From Brevibacillus thermoruber 423 (GTDB lineage: Bacteria; Bacillota; Bacilli; Brevibacillales; Brevibacillaceae), in assembly GCF_000454065.1 (NCBI RefSeq), contig NZ_KE695650.1:124001-188000 (forward strand): a stretch of 64,000 bases of DNA, written 5' to 3'. Shown piece by piece: positions 25,224 through 34,255 of the stretch. The notes under the pieces were generated by a model. It did no database searches and was not told where the DNA came from. It worked only from the letters and a program-made list of their open reading frames with translations. The stretch's first letter is position 1; each line of letters starts with the position of its first letter. The position numbers and the translations under genes are program-made.

Positions 25224-25306
25224 AGGAACCAGATAAGAACCGAAAGGCATCGCTGCTTGCGTGTGCAGCGGAGAAGGAGCACGTTTCCGCCGTCCGCTCT
25301 GTCCCT

Positions 25307-25344
25307 CCCCCGAACGAACACACGCGAACGCTTTCGTTCGGGGG
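25307..25344 (+). terminator. large hairpin after the ABC-F gene
   Basis: CCCCCGAACGAA (25307-25318) pairs with TTCGTTCGGGGG (25333-25344), a perfect 12-bp stem. There is no clear T run on either side, so it may be a terminator of weak type or an mRNA-stabilising hairpin between convergent genes. Confidence 0.5.
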
Positions 25345-25376
25345 CCCTGTTTATGCCCGGAAGGAAAAGAGAATCG

Positions 25377-25697
25377 TTACGCGTGGGTATGTTCCACATA
25401 TTCGACGATTGTCCCATCAGGATGTTGGACAGTCATGTTTTTCCCCGTAGGAACTTGCTTGGGCTGGCGGATGAATGATAACCCCAATTGCGTAAAGTAT
25501 GTGACATATTCATCCAATGAATCTACCACACATGTGAAACGGGTTGCACGAAACGGTTCAAGTGCTTCCGGTGACCCGGCTAGAATCAGCAGGTTCCCGA
25601 CAAAGGTTCTACTTGAAAAGCTGTCGAATCCTCCGAACAAGGTGGAGAAAATAAATCCAATGACAATCAAGACGATGGATAGTTCAAAAAGCATCAA
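25377..25697 (-). CDS. VOC (glyoxalase-like) protein with aberrant N-terminus
   Basis: The C-terminal 65 residues match one half of a VOC-fold protein (FVGNLLILAGSPEALEPF, CVVDSLDEYVTYFTQLG, MTVQHPDGTIVEYVEH). The first 30 residues are a hydrophobic segment (LSIVLIVIGFIFSTLFGG) unlike the expected first beta-alpha-beta unit. The protein of 106 residues is shorter than the usual 120-130. It is probably a truncated gene that picked up a new start; a real small membrane-tethered form cannot be excluded. Confidence 0.5.
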   Translation of the reverse strand: MMLFELSIVLIVIGFIFSTLFGGFDSFSSRTFVGNLLILAGSPEALEPFRATRFTCVVDSLDEYVTYFTQLGLSFIRQPKQVPTGKNMTVQHPDGTIVEYVEHTHA

Positions 25698-25821
25698 CCG
25701 TCACCTTCAATACGTATCAGCGTTACAAAGATGATAACACAAATGGAAATATCATGAAGTGATGAACCGGCTGATTCAGACGGTATGGAATCTTGGGAAA
25801 CCGGTACATCGATCAGCAGTC

Positions 25822-25853
25822 TGACCCTTCTTGTTCGGAAGGGTCATTTTTTT
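25822..25853 (+). terminator. orphan intrinsic terminator
   Basis: TGACCCTTC (25822-25830) pairs with GAAGGGTCA (25838-25846), then TTTTTTT. It points along the plus strand, but no plus-strand gene ends nearby; the ABC-F gene is 600 bases away. Confidence 0.75.
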
Positions 25854-25905
25854 GGTAAAGAAAAAACAAATTCTTATTTATAAAAATTTTTATGGTATAG
25901 CAAGA

Positions 25906-25941
25906 ATTATTGAAATGATACAGTAACTATCATACAATAAT
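25906..25941. promoter_or_regulatory. 36-bp dyad upstream of the MFS gene
   Basis: ATTATTGaaATGATA (25906-25920), 7-base spacer, TATCATaCAATAAT (25928-25941): two nested inverted-repeat arms, AT-rich, about 50 bases before the start codon. A likely operator, possibly of the XRE-cupin regulator encoded downstream. The control region of that regulator (about 27440-27500) also has TATCG...CGATA and ATTGA...TCAAT dyads. Confidence 0.55.
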
Positions 25942-25993
25942 CACAATTCAAAATACTCGCATGATTAAAAACGGATGAATGGAGGAGATCATC

Positions 25994-27334
25994 ATGAGTC
26001 ATCAAGCGTTGCCGCACGTGCAGCCCAAAAGAGTCGTGCGGGTCGGAGAACTTTTTGAACACATGCCGGTGACAAGCCGGCATTGGAAAGCGGGGTTGGC
26101 GCTGTTTTTCTCCTTTGTCATTGAAGCCTGGGAGATGATGATTGTGATTCTCGCCAGCGCTTCGATCGGCGCGGAATTTCAGTTGGACGAAGCGCAAATC
26201 GGTTCGCTGATCGGCTCCATATTCCTCGGCATGATTCCGGGTTGTCTGATCTGGGGGAAACTGGTGGATCGATACGGCCGGAAAAACGCCATGATCTTCA
26301 GTTTGATTCTGTACGGAGCGATCTCGTTGGCCAGTGCGTTCTCCCTCAACTATGAAATGCTCTGGTGGCTGCGCTTCCTGTCGGGGGTGGGTCTGTCGGG
26401 TGTACTGGTCGCGACGTTTCCTTACTTTGAAGAATTGCTTCCGGTAAAAGCGCGCGGGAAAGCGACGGTGTACCTGGCTTCCGGTTGGCCGGTGGGATTC
26501 TTGATCGCCATCGGCGTTACGTATCTGTTTCTGGATCTGGGCTGGCGCTGGGTGATCGGGATCAGTTCGCTTGCCGGTCTTTGGTTCCTGGTGGTAGCAG
26601 CGCTTGTCCCCGAATCCCCGTATTGGCTGACCCTCAAAGGTCGCCAGGCGGAAGCCAAAGCGTGCATTCGCAGGCTTTCCGCCGGCAGGATGGATACGGA
26701 ATTGGATCAGGTCGAACTTGCAGCGGACGATGTGAAGGAAGGGTCGTTTGTCGAGATCTTCAAAGGGCACTTCCTTCGTCCAACCGTTCTGCAGATCATC
26801 ATCAATTTTTGTTTCTCGTGGGGATATTGGGCTCTCTCCTCGTGGATGCCGGTGCTTCTGGCCAATAAGGGGCTGAGCACTCCGCAAGGGTTGGGTTTCA
26901 TGGCGCTGTCCGCCTTGTTTATGTTCCCGGGCTACATGGCCTCCTCCTACTTGACCGGAACGTTTGGCCGCAAAAAAGTAATGGCCGCATTTGTGCTCTT
27001 TGCCGCGATCGGAGGGTTTGGTTTTGCCTCCGCAAGCACCATGACGGAATTGTATCTGTGGAACTTTGTCCTGTCGTTCTTTAGCTTGGGAGCATGGGGG
27101 GTATGGGATACCTGGATGGCGGAACTCTATCCGACAGAAGTTCGCGGTGTCAGCTATTCGATTGGAGTTACCGGTCAGCGCGTCGCCAACGCGATTGCTC
27201 CGAGCGTCATCGGCGCCATGCTTTCGGCACATACCAGCTTTTGGGCGACGGTTTCCTTCATCTCGGCCTTCCTGGTGGTGACGTTTGTAGCCAGCCTCTT
27301 CCTGAAGGAAATGGAAGGCGAAATCCTGCGGTAA
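25994..27334 (+). CDS. MFS transporter, metabolite:H+ symporter type
   Basis: About 446 residues and twelve hydrophobic segments. The MFS loop 2-3 motif appears as WGKLVDRYGRKNAMI, and the loop near residue 110-130 matches sugar/aromatic-acid symporters. I choose ATG 25994 with GGAGGAG six bases upstream, over ATG 25979, which lies within that site. Upstream is the 36-bp dyad. By proximity to HyuA/HyuB genes it may import the hydantoin- or oxoproline-like substrate; that is inference. Confidence 0.88.
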   Translation: MSHQALPHVQPKRVVRVGELFEHMPVTSRHWKAGLALFFSFVIEAWEMMIVILASASIGAEFQLDEAQIGSLIGSIFLGMIPGCLIWGKLVDRYGRKNAMIFSLILYGAISLASAFSLNYEMLWWLRFLSGVGLSGVLVATFPYFEELLPVKARGKATVYLASGWPVGFLIAIGVTYLFLDLGWRWVIGISSLAGLWFLVVAALVPESPYWLTLKGRQAEAKACIRRLSAGRMDTELDQVELAADDVKEGSFVEIFKGHFLRPTVLQIIINFCFSWGYWALSSWMPVLLANKGLSTPQGLGFMALSALFMFPGYMASSYLTGTFGRKKVMAAFVLFAAIGGFGFASASTMTELYLWNFVLSFFSLGAWGVWDTWMAELYPTEVRGVSYSIGVTGQRVANAIAPSVIGAMLSAHTSFWATVSFISAFLVVTFVASLFLKEMEGEILR

Positions 27335-27528
27335 TCGGAAAGCGTGCCCCTGGTCTGCGGAAAAGGGGTGGCACAAGCGGGTGATTGAGGGTTTATCCAC
27401 TTTCTTGTTGTTGCAATTATGTCTATATCGAAAAAATTACGATAAAGTGATATTTTTTGAATTGATGTTTCAATTATTGTGAGATATACTAATGCTCAAG
27501 AACCATACATGATCAAATAGGAGATGCC

Positions 27529-28071
27529 ATGGACGAAATTTACAAAAAAATTAGAGAACTGCGCAAACATCACGATTTCACGCTGAAGGATCTTAGCGAA
27601 AAAACCGGATTATCCGTCAGCTTTCTTTCCCAGGTGGAAAGGGGAACGACATCCCTGGCGATTACTTCGCTGAAGAAAATCGCGGATGCCTTCGAGGTTC
27701 CGATTACCGCCTTTTTTGAGAATGAAAGCAATCAAAATTTTGTCGTCAAGGCGGAAAGTCAAAAGCCGTTTCGGATTGAGGGTTCCGGTGCCGAATACAC
27801 CCGTCTGGGAGGCGACTTTTACGGCAGGGAACTAGAGCCCCTCCTTGTCACCCTGTCACCGAACATGATTCAGGACAATGTGTTCAACCATCCTGGCGAG
27901 GAATTTTATTACGTATTGGAGGGGGCGGTGATTTTTCACGTGGATGGACACGAGTATCTGGTGAAAGCCGGCGATTCGATCCATTTCCCGTCCAAATTGC
28001 CGCATTTCTGGTCCAACCCTCTCAACCAGACGTCCAAGATCCTTTGCGTGCTGACACCGGTTATTTTTTAA
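27529..28071 (+). CDS. XRE-family regulator with cupin sensor domain
   Basis: 180 residues. HTH at residues 5-60 (HHDFTLKDLSEKTGLSVSFL, QVERGTTSLAITSLKKIADAF). A cupin barrel at residues 105-178 has HPGEEFYYVLEGAVIFHVDG and GDSIHFPSKLPHFWSNP, keeping typical cupin His/Glu positions. Such proteins regulate amino-acid or amine catabolic genes in response to a small ligand. It lies between the MFS gene and hyuA and likely controls both. The promoter region shows short dyads. Confidence 0.9.
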   Translation: MDEIYKKIRELRKHHDFTLKDLSEKTGLSVSFLSQVERGTTSLAITSLKKIADAFEVPITAFFENESNQNFVVKAESQKPFRIEGSGAEYTRLGGDFYGRELEPLLVTLSPNMIQDNVFNHPGEEFYYVLEGAVIFHVDGHEYLVKAGDSIHFPSKLPHFWSNPLNQTSKILCVLTPVIF

Positions 28072-28122
28072 AAACAGCCGGGTTCCCATATGTTTGCGAC
28101 TACGGTGAGAAAGGTGGTTTTT

Positions 28123-30165
28123 ATGCGGGTAGCAACTGATATCGGAGGAACATTTACGGACCTTGTCTATCTGGATGAAAACGGTCGGATCGGAACCGCG
28201 AAAAGCGATACGACTCCGCCCCACTTTGAACAAGGCGTGATGGATGTCATTCGAAAGAGCGGGATTTCTCCCGAAGCGATCACTGCGTTTATTCATGGCA
28301 CGACCGTCATCATCAATGCCCTGACGGAACGCAAGGGGGTGAAAACCGGCTTGATCACCACGAAGGGCTTCCGGGATGTTCTGGAAATCGCTCGCGGCAA
28401 CCGCCCGGATTTGTTCAATGTGCGCTATCAGAAACCGACGCCTTTCGTCCCGCGTCATCTGCGCTGTGAAGTGAGCGAACGGTTGAACTACAAGGGAGAG
28501 GTACTGCGCGAATTGGCGGTGGACGAGGTCAAGGCGGCCGTCGAACAACTGCGCAACGAAGGCGTCGAAGCCATCGCCGTTTCCTTCCTGCACGCTTATG
28601 CGAATCCTGCTCATGAAATGTTGGCGGTGCAAGTGATCAAGGAGGTTTGGCCGGAAGTGGCCGTAACCGCTTCTCACGAGGTAACCAAGGAGTGGCGGGA
28701 GTACGAACGTACCAGCACGGCTGTCTTGAACGCTTATGTGAAACCGATTGCCTCTTCTTATATCGATCGATTGGACAAGCACCTCCGGGAGATCGGGGTG
28801 ACCGGAAACAAGTACATCATGCAGTCCAATTCCGGAACGACTACCTTTGCACAAGCGAAAGAAACCCCCATCAATATGGTAGAGTCCGGGCCCGTAGCCG
28901 GAATTTTTGGTGCAGCCATGTTGGGGAAAATCCTTGGGGAAGACAACATCATCGCCTTTGACATCGGCGGAACGACCGCCAAGTGTTCCTTGATCGACGG
29001 CGGCGAAGTAAAGGTGACGACGGACTACAAGATTGAGCGTGATGACCGCAATGCCGGCTATCCAATCAAGGTTCCCGTGGTGGACATCGTGGAAATCGGG
29101 AACGGCGGAGGGTCCATTGCCTGGATCGATGATGCCGGTTCGCTGAAAGTCGGACCGCAATCTGCCGGTGCCATGCCGGGGCCGGTCGCGTACGGTCGCG
29201 GCGGCGAAAATCCGACGACAACGGATGCCAATCTCGTAACCGGACGTCTATCTCCGAAAAATTTTCAACATACAGTCAATATGGATGCGGTGAAGCGTGC
29301 GATCGAGGAAAAGGTGGCCCGTCATTTTGGCATCTCCGTAGAAGAGGCGGCTCTCGGCATCATTCGCATCGCCAACTCCAACATGCTGAATGCGTTAAAG
29401 CTGATTTCCGTTCGCAAAGGGTACGATCCCCGCGAGTTTTCCCTGGTGGCATTCGGAGGCGGCGGTCCGATGCACGCTTTGGCCCTGGCCAGGGAATTGG
29501 GCGTGAAGAAAGTGATCATTCCGATTGCTGCTTCCGTATTCTCCGCGTGGGGCATGCTGATGACCGATCTCCGGCATGACTACATTCAAACGTACATCCG
29601 TCGGGTGAACGGGTTGAACGTGGAGGAATTGAACGGTGAGTGGAGCCGGCTGGAGGAAGGAGCCGTACGGCAATACGCCCAGGAGGGAGTTGCCGAAGAC
29701 AGCGTATTGTTTGTCCGCTATGCCGACATGCGTTATGTGGGCCAAGAGCATGCCGTGAAAGTTCCGGTGCCGAACGGCGTCATGGATGAAGCGGCTGTTC
29801 AGGAGATGGTGGCCCGTTTCCATGATCTTCACGAGAAGCACTACACCTTTAAACTGGAGGGGGCCCCCACGGAAATCGTGAACCTGCACGTAACCGCATT
29901 CGGTGTGGTGCAAAAGCCGGAGATCGCGCGGCTGGAACAGGCAGGGGACAATGCGGAACAAGCCTTGAAGGAGGTTCGCCCCGTATTTTTCGAAGAGCAT
30001 GGATGGATCGACACCAAGGTCTACGCCAGAGAAGTGCTGAACGCCGGCAGTGTCATCGAAGGACCGGCGATTGTCGAAGAACCATCCTCTTCCACGGTCA
30101 TGTATCCGGGGCAGCGCCTGGTTGTAGACGAGTACGGCAACTTGATCATTGACACGGGGGTGTGA
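28123..30165 (+). CDS. hyuA: hydantoinase A/5-oxoprolinase-type subunit
   Basis: About 680 residues, starting MRVATDIGGTFTDLVYL, the ASKHA-type ATPase signature of HyuA/oxoprolinase and acetone carboxylase beta subunits. The second phosphate loop is IAFDIGGTTAKCSLIDGGEV, and the GGNGGGSIAW-like segment (EIGNGGGSIAWIDDAG) and FGGGGPMHAL follow. It carries out ATP-dependent opening of a lactam or hydantoin ring together with HyuB. I start at 28123, where AAAGGTGG precedes the ATG, not at 28090. The two-gene arrangement hyuA-hyuB with a cupin gene is common; the substrate is unknown. Confidence 0.9.
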   Translation: MRVATDIGGTFTDLVYLDENGRIGTAKSDTTPPHFEQGVMDVIRKSGISPEAITAFIHGTTVIINALTERKGVKTGLITTKGFRDVLEIARGNRPDLFNVRYQKPTPFVPRHLRCEVSERLNYKGEVLRELAVDEVKAAVEQLRNEGVEAIAVSFLHAYANPAHEMLAVQVIKEVWPEVAVTASHEVTKEWREYERTSTAVLNAYVKPIASSYIDRLDKHLREIGVTGNKYIMQSNSGTTTFAQAKETPINMVESGPVAGIFGAAMLGKILGEDNIIAFDIGGTTAKCSLIDGGEVKVTTDYKIERDDRNAGYPIKVPVVDIVEIGNGGGSIAWIDDAGSLKVGPQSAGAMPGPVAYGRGGENPTTTDANLVTGRLSPKNFQHTVNMDAVKRAIEEKVARHFGISVEEAALGIIRIANSNMLNALKLISVRKGYDPREFSLVAFGGGGPMHALALARELGVKKVIIPIAASVFSAWGMLMTDLRHDYIQTYIRRVNGLNVEELNGEWSRLEEGAVRQYAQEGVAEDSVLFVRYADMRYVGQEHAVKVPVPNGVMDEAAVQEMVARFHDLHEKHYTFKLEGAPTEIVNLHVTAFGVVQKPEIARLEQAGDNAEQALKEVRPVFFEEHGWIDTKVYAREVLNAGSVIEGPAIVEEPSSSTVMYPGQRLVVDEYGNLIIDTGV

Positions 30166-30169
30166 CGGC

Positions 30170-31930
30170 ATGACGGAGACGAAAGTGAAGCGTGATCAAT
30201 TTACACTCGAGATTGTAAAAGACTCGTTGATTGCCATCGGGGACGAGATGTTTCACACGCTCGCCCGGACATCCATGAGCCCGATCATCTATGAAGTGCT
30301 TGACTTTGCGAGCGGGTTGACCGATGCAAAGGGGCAGCTATTGACCCAGGGAAACGGGGTTACCGGGTTTATCGGGATGCTGACCTTTATGGTGAAGCAA
30401 ACCTTGGAGAAGTTCGGGAAAGAAGGAGAGCTGAAACCCGGCGACATTCTGATCATCAATGATCCCTACGGGGGTGGAGGGTCCCATTTATCCGACGTCG
30501 GGCTTGTGATGCCGATTTTCCATGAAGGGGAACTGGTGGCCTTTTCCGCCAACAAAGCGCACTGGACGGAGGTAGGCGGAAAAGATCCGGGATCATGGAC
30601 AACGGATTCGACCGAGATCTTCCAGGAAGGGCTCCAATTCCCGTGCGTGAAGCTGTTCGATGAAGGCAAGCTGAACCAGGCATTGGTGGACATCATCGCC
30701 GCAAATGTGCGCTTCCCGGATTTGTCGCTGGGGGATATGTGGGCGCAGGTGGCCGCACTCCGTACCGGCGAAAAGCGCTTCCGTGAACTATGCGACAAGT
30801 ACGGGAAGGACGTGGTGATGGATTCGATTGACCACCTCTTGCGGCACGGCGAACAGCTCGCCTTGAAGGAAATCGCCAAGCTGCCCAAGGGTACGTTTGA
30901 AGCGCAGGACTTCATCGATGACGATGGGCTTGGAAACGGGCCTTTCCACGTGCAGGTGAAGGTGACCATCACGGATGACGAGTTCATCTGCGACTTCCGC
31001 GGAAGCCATCCGCAAGTGCTCGGTCCGGTGAATTGTTCCTATACCGCGCTTGTCTCCGCCGTGCGCACGATTTTCTTGGCCGTGACCAATCCTTCTCAAG
31101 ATGTGAATGATGGGGTGTTCCGCCCGCTGAAAGTCATCGCGGATGACCGCTCCATTTTCTCCGCGGAACGTCCGGCTGCCGTATCGACGTATTGGGAAAC
31201 GATGCTGTACGGGGCCGACCTGGTTTGGAAGGCGCTCGCGCCGGTTGTTCCTCACCGGTTGAACGCCGGACACTTATTGTCCGTTTGCGGTGTGGTGCTG
31301 TCCGGTATCCACCCGGATACGAACGAGCCGTTCCTGATCGTGGAGCCTTCCGTCGGCGGGTGGGGGGCCGGAGACGGCTTGGACGGCGCATCGGGACAGT
31401 TCTGCATCGGTGACGGTGAAACCTACAACGTCCCGGTGGAAGTGGCCGAAACGCGCTACGGCATCATGGTCGATGAATACAGCCTTCGAACGGACGGCGC
31501 GGGTGCCGGCGAATTCCGGGGAGGCTGCGGCGTTGTCCGCGCTTACCGGGCAATGAGCGACGGGCAAACGGTGACAGCTACCTTCGGACGTCACAAATTC
31601 CTGCCATGGGGATTCAACGGCGGGCATGACGGGTCCCGCAATGAGTTTGTTATTGTCAAGGCGAACGGGGAAGTCGCCGGTCCGTTTGGAAAGTGTGCCC
31701 GTTTCCCGCTCAACAAGGGCGATGTGGTTCGCTTGATGACCGCTACCGGCGGCGGATACGGAAATCCGCTGAACCGCCCGGCGGAAAAAGTGGCCTGGGA
31801 TGCGAAGAATGGCTATATTTCCGTGGAACAGGCCAGAGACATTTACGGGATTGTGCTCAATCCGCACACATTTGAAGTGGAGGGTGTCACCTCGCAACGG
31901 CAAACAGCAAAATCGGAGGAACGGGCATGA
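30170..31930 (+). CDS. hyuB: hydantoinase B/5-oxoprolinase-type subunit
   Basis: About 586 residues. Family marks: RDQFTLEIVKDSLIAIGDEM, ARTSMSPIIYEVLDFA, GDILIINDPYGGGGSHLSDV and, near the end, RTDGAGAGEFRGGCGVVRAY and TATGGGYGNPLNRP. It is the metal-dependent hydrolytic partner of HyuA. ATG 30170 follows GGGGGTG. Its stop overlaps the cupin gene by four bases (ATGA), so the three genes are coupled. Confidence 0.92.
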   Translation: MTETKVKRDQFTLEIVKDSLIAIGDEMFHTLARTSMSPIIYEVLDFASGLTDAKGQLLTQGNGVTGFIGMLTFMVKQTLEKFGKEGELKPGDILIINDPYGGGGSHLSDVGLVMPIFHEGELVAFSANKAHWTEVGGKDPGSWTTDSTEIFQEGLQFPCVKLFDEGKLNQALVDIIAANVRFPDLSLGDMWAQVAALRTGEKRFRELCDKYGKDVVMDSIDHLLRHGEQLALKEIAKLPKGTFEAQDFIDDDGLGNGPFHVQVKVTITDDEFICDFRGSHPQVLGPVNCSYTALVSAVRTIFLAVTNPSQDVNDGVFRPLKVIADDRSIFSAERPAAVSTYWETMLYGADLVWKALAPVVPHRLNAGHLLSVCGVVLSGIHPDTNEPFLIVEPSVGGWGAGDGLDGASGQFCIGDGETYNVPVEVAETRYGIMVDEYSLRTDGAGAGEFRGGCGVVRAYRAMSDGQTVTATFGRHKFLPWGFNGGHDGSRNEFVIVKANGEVAGPFGKCARFPLNKGDVVRLMTATGGGYGNPLNRPAEKVAWDAKNGYISVEQARDIYGIVLNPHTFEVEGVTSQRQTAKSEERA

Positions 31931-32262
31931 TCGTTGTGAACGCGGATTCCGTAAAAGCGGATGACCGCCCGGACGTCTTGATCAAGACATTGTTTTCGGA
32001 AACACACATAGAAGGCGGCAGAGCCACATTCGGGGTGGTGACCATCCCGCCTCAGGCAAGGATTCCCCTGCATGGCACGGGCAGCCACGCGGAAGATGAG
32101 TATTCCCTGGTCGTAAAAGGATCGATCATTACGGGGGTGGGTGGCAAGGAATACCGGCTGTCGGCTGGTGACGCCGCCCTGATCCCTGCGGGCGAAGCCC
32201 ACTGGGCGTATAACGACGGCGATGAGGCGTGTGAGATCGTCTGGGTGCTTGTAAAAAGGTAG
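31927..32262 (+). CDS. single-domain cupin protein
   Basis: 111 residues of one cupin barrel: IPLHGTGSHAEDEYSLVVKG (His and Glu of motif 1) and GDAALIPAGEAHWAYNDG (motif 2 His). Start ATG overlaps the hyuB stop. Members of this size act as small isomerases, dioxygenases or sensors; here it is probably an accessory enzyme for the HyuAB substrate. The function is not proven. Confidence 0.85.
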   Translation: MIVVNADSVKADDRPDVLIKTLFSETHIEGGRATFGVVTIPPQARIPLHGTGSHAEDEYSLVVKGSIITGVGGKEYRLSAGDAALIPAGEAHWAYNDGDEACEIVWVLVKR

Positions 32263-32330
32263 GCAGGTGAGCGGGGAACGGGCAGCCCCTTTCCCTTCCA
32301 TGCAGCAAGGCTCGGGACGAAGCGTGAACA

Positions 32331-32372
32331 GAAGAAGGTCAGCGGACAGCATCCGGCTGGCCTTCTTTGTTT
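32331..32372 (+). terminator. intrinsic terminator of the hyu operon
   Basis: GAAGAAGGTCAGC (32331-32343) pairs with GCTGGCCTTCTTT (from 32356), followed by GTTTG. One U-G pair within the stem. Confidence 0.75.
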
Positions 32373-32687
32373 GGGTTTGTTGAATCGGAGCAGATGATGT
32401 TCGACCAGAGGATCTTGCAGAAAGACCTTTACTGGGGAACGTCACCAGACCGTCTGGAATGGGTCTGTTTTGCAGGTTTCGGTATGATGTGCCCTGCCTT
32501 CTGTTTGGGATGTCGAAAAAAAGGCCAAGAAGCGGCAAAAAATGGACTTCACAACAGTTTGGACAAGATGTAAGATTAGGGAAAAATTGCATCTGTGCAA
32601 AGGGCGCAGGATCGCCGACGTAGTTTGTTGACGAAGCCGAGGTGCAGGAGGGGCACATTGTCATCTGAAGCTGAGGAGGATGATCCC
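32373..32687. other. gap between the hyu operon and the MFS exporter
   Basis: About 315 bases. No convincing gene: a 68-codon plus-strand frame at 32367-32573 has no ribosome site and no family look. The promoter of the downstream MFS gene presumably lies here, but no clear -35/-10 pair was found. Confidence 0.4.
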
Positions 32688-33929
32688 ATGGCTCAAGGTC
32701 AAGCCGGGTATAAGCATTTGTTCGCAAACCCGAACTACGTGTTGGTGTGGATCGGCCAAACGACCGCGAATTTCGGGGACTCCCTGTACCAGATTGCGTT
32801 CTTCTGGCTCGCCTACAAAATGACCAACTCCTCATTCATCGCGGGCCTTGTCGTTCTCGCAACATCGGCACCGTACATCTTCTTCGGACTAATCGGCGGC
32901 GCTTATGCCGACCGCTGGGACCGCAAACGCGTGATGGTGTACGGGGACATCATCCGCCTCGTTTCCCTCCTCACCGTTCCCTTCTTCTACTGGCTCGATC
33001 TGCTGCACGTATGGAATCTGGCGATTACGGCATTTGTCCTCAGTACGGTGCGATGCTTCTTCTTCCCGGCGATGAGGGCGTCGCTTACGACCTTTATGCC
33101 GAAGGAACTCTGGTCGGCGGGCAACTCGTTCATGCAGGCGTCCTTCCAACTGATGCGCGCCATCGGGCCGATGATCGGGGGCGTGCTGATCGCGCAGACC
33201 AGCGCGATTTTCATCTATCTGATCACCGCCGCCAGCTACGTCGTCTCGATCCTGGCCCTGTTGCCGACCAAGATACCGCCGATTGAAAAGAAGAATGTGC
33301 ACGTATCGGTATTCCGGGACATCTATGACACGTACCTCTTCGTCAAAACCGTTCGTCCGCTGTTTTGGTCCATCTTTTTCTTCGGCGTGGGTCTTTGTCT
33401 GATTGTCGGTCTTGACCGTTTGGGCCTTCCCATTCTTTCCGATCAGGTGTGGGACATGGGCTCCAAGGGGTATGGGATCATTTTGAGCGCGTTTGCGGTC
33501 GGCAACTTGCTGATGACGCTTTTGCTCGGCAAAGTCCAGATCAAGAAATTCGCAAGGGTCATTTTCAGCGGCTGGGCGCTTTGGGGCGTGTTTTATTTCC
33601 TGATCGGCTCCACAGACATGTTTGTCTTGGCGGTCGGCTTCGCCTTCCTGGCCGGCGCGGCGGAATCGTTGATCGATATGCCGCAGATTCTGCTCGTGCA
33701 GAACTCTGTGCCCAACGACCGGCTTGGCAAAGTGTTCAGCATGCAATCGACGACCGCCTTCATCGGTGAGTCCGGTTCCAGCCTGCTGGCCGGTGCGTTG
33801 ATCGGGTGGCTGGGAGCGGCTGACAGTTACAAGGTTGCAGGCGTCGGGCTGATCTTGTGCGGCGTGATTGGATTGCTGCTCACCCGGACTGCCCATCGCG
33901 TTCCATCTTCCGTTTCTACACAGGGATAG
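32688..33929 (+). CDS. MFS exporter, MefA/macrolide-efflux-like
   Basis: 413 residues with twelve hydrophobic segments. FANPNYVLVWIGQTTANFGD at the N-terminus and GGAYADRWDRKRVMVYGDII match the MefA/enterobactin-exporter (EntS-like) branch of MFS. ATG 32688 has GAGGAGG eight bases upstream; the 31 residues before it in the same frame lack a site. The natural substrate is unknown; drug export is possible. It is separate from the siderophore region 20 kb away. Confidence 0.85.
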   Translation: MAQGQAGYKHLFANPNYVLVWIGQTTANFGDSLYQIAFFWLAYKMTNSSFIAGLVVLATSAPYIFFGLIGGAYADRWDRKRVMVYGDIIRLVSLLTVPFFYWLDLLHVWNLAITAFVLSTVRCFFFPAMRASLTTFMPKELWSAGNSFMQASFQLMRAIGPMIGGVLIAQTSAIFIYLITAASYVVSILALLPTKIPPIEKKNVHVSVFRDIYDTYLFVKTVRPLFWSIFFFGVGLCLIVGLDRLGLPILSDQVWDMGSKGYGIILSAFAVGNLLMTLLLGKVQIKKFARVIFSGWALWGVFYFLIGSTDMFVLAVGFAFLAGAAESLIDMPQILLVQNSVPNDRLGKVFSMQSTTAFIGESGSSLLAGALIGWLGAADSYKVAGVGLILCGVIGLLLTRTAHRVPSSVSTQG

Positions 33930-34117
33930 GGAAGGCATTCGATGGTGAGGAAAAGCCAAACGGCGCAGACGCATGGGATACCGGCGACGGGCGGCTCATG
34001 CCGATGACGACTTGGGGTTGCGTACCAGGCGGCGGTCAACATCAATCCCGCGATCCTGCGAAAGAAAACGGTGAAGCCTTGAGGCGTGTTGGCCTGCATG
34101 GACGGGCATGCGCAAAG
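33930..34117 (+). other. GC-rich non-coding segment before a terminator (possible leader or small RNA)
   Basis: 188 bases between the MFS exporter and the terminator at 34118. No frame shows a ribosome site with family resemblance. Several short complementary blocks are present (for example GCCTTGAGGC, GGCGGCTCATGCCG and the repeat GCATG), so a structured RNA is conceivable. It does not match a riboswitch class I can recognise. It could simply be the 3' region of the MFS transcript. Confidence 0.35.
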
Positions 34118-34155
34118 AGTGCGCCGGGACAGTTGATCCTGGCGCGCTTTTTTTT
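34118..34155 (+). terminator. strong intrinsic terminator before aceB
   Basis: AGTGCGCCGGG (34118-34128) pairs with CCTGGCGCGCT (34138-34148) with two wobble pairs, then eight T. It ends the MFS exporter transcript or a leader. Confidence 0.85.
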
Positions 34156-34255
34156 CGGCGTGGTCTGGAGCAACCACGTGACATGATTTTTCCGCTCATC
34201 ACATATCTGATAACTGAACAGGATTTGATTCCCCATCAGGAATGGAGTGAGGACA

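Noticed and set aside
33930-34117. Riboswitch of a known class (c-di-GMP, fluoride, cobalamin, glycine) before aceB
   Set aside because: Conserved core bases of these classes are not found; kept only as a possible unclassified RNA.
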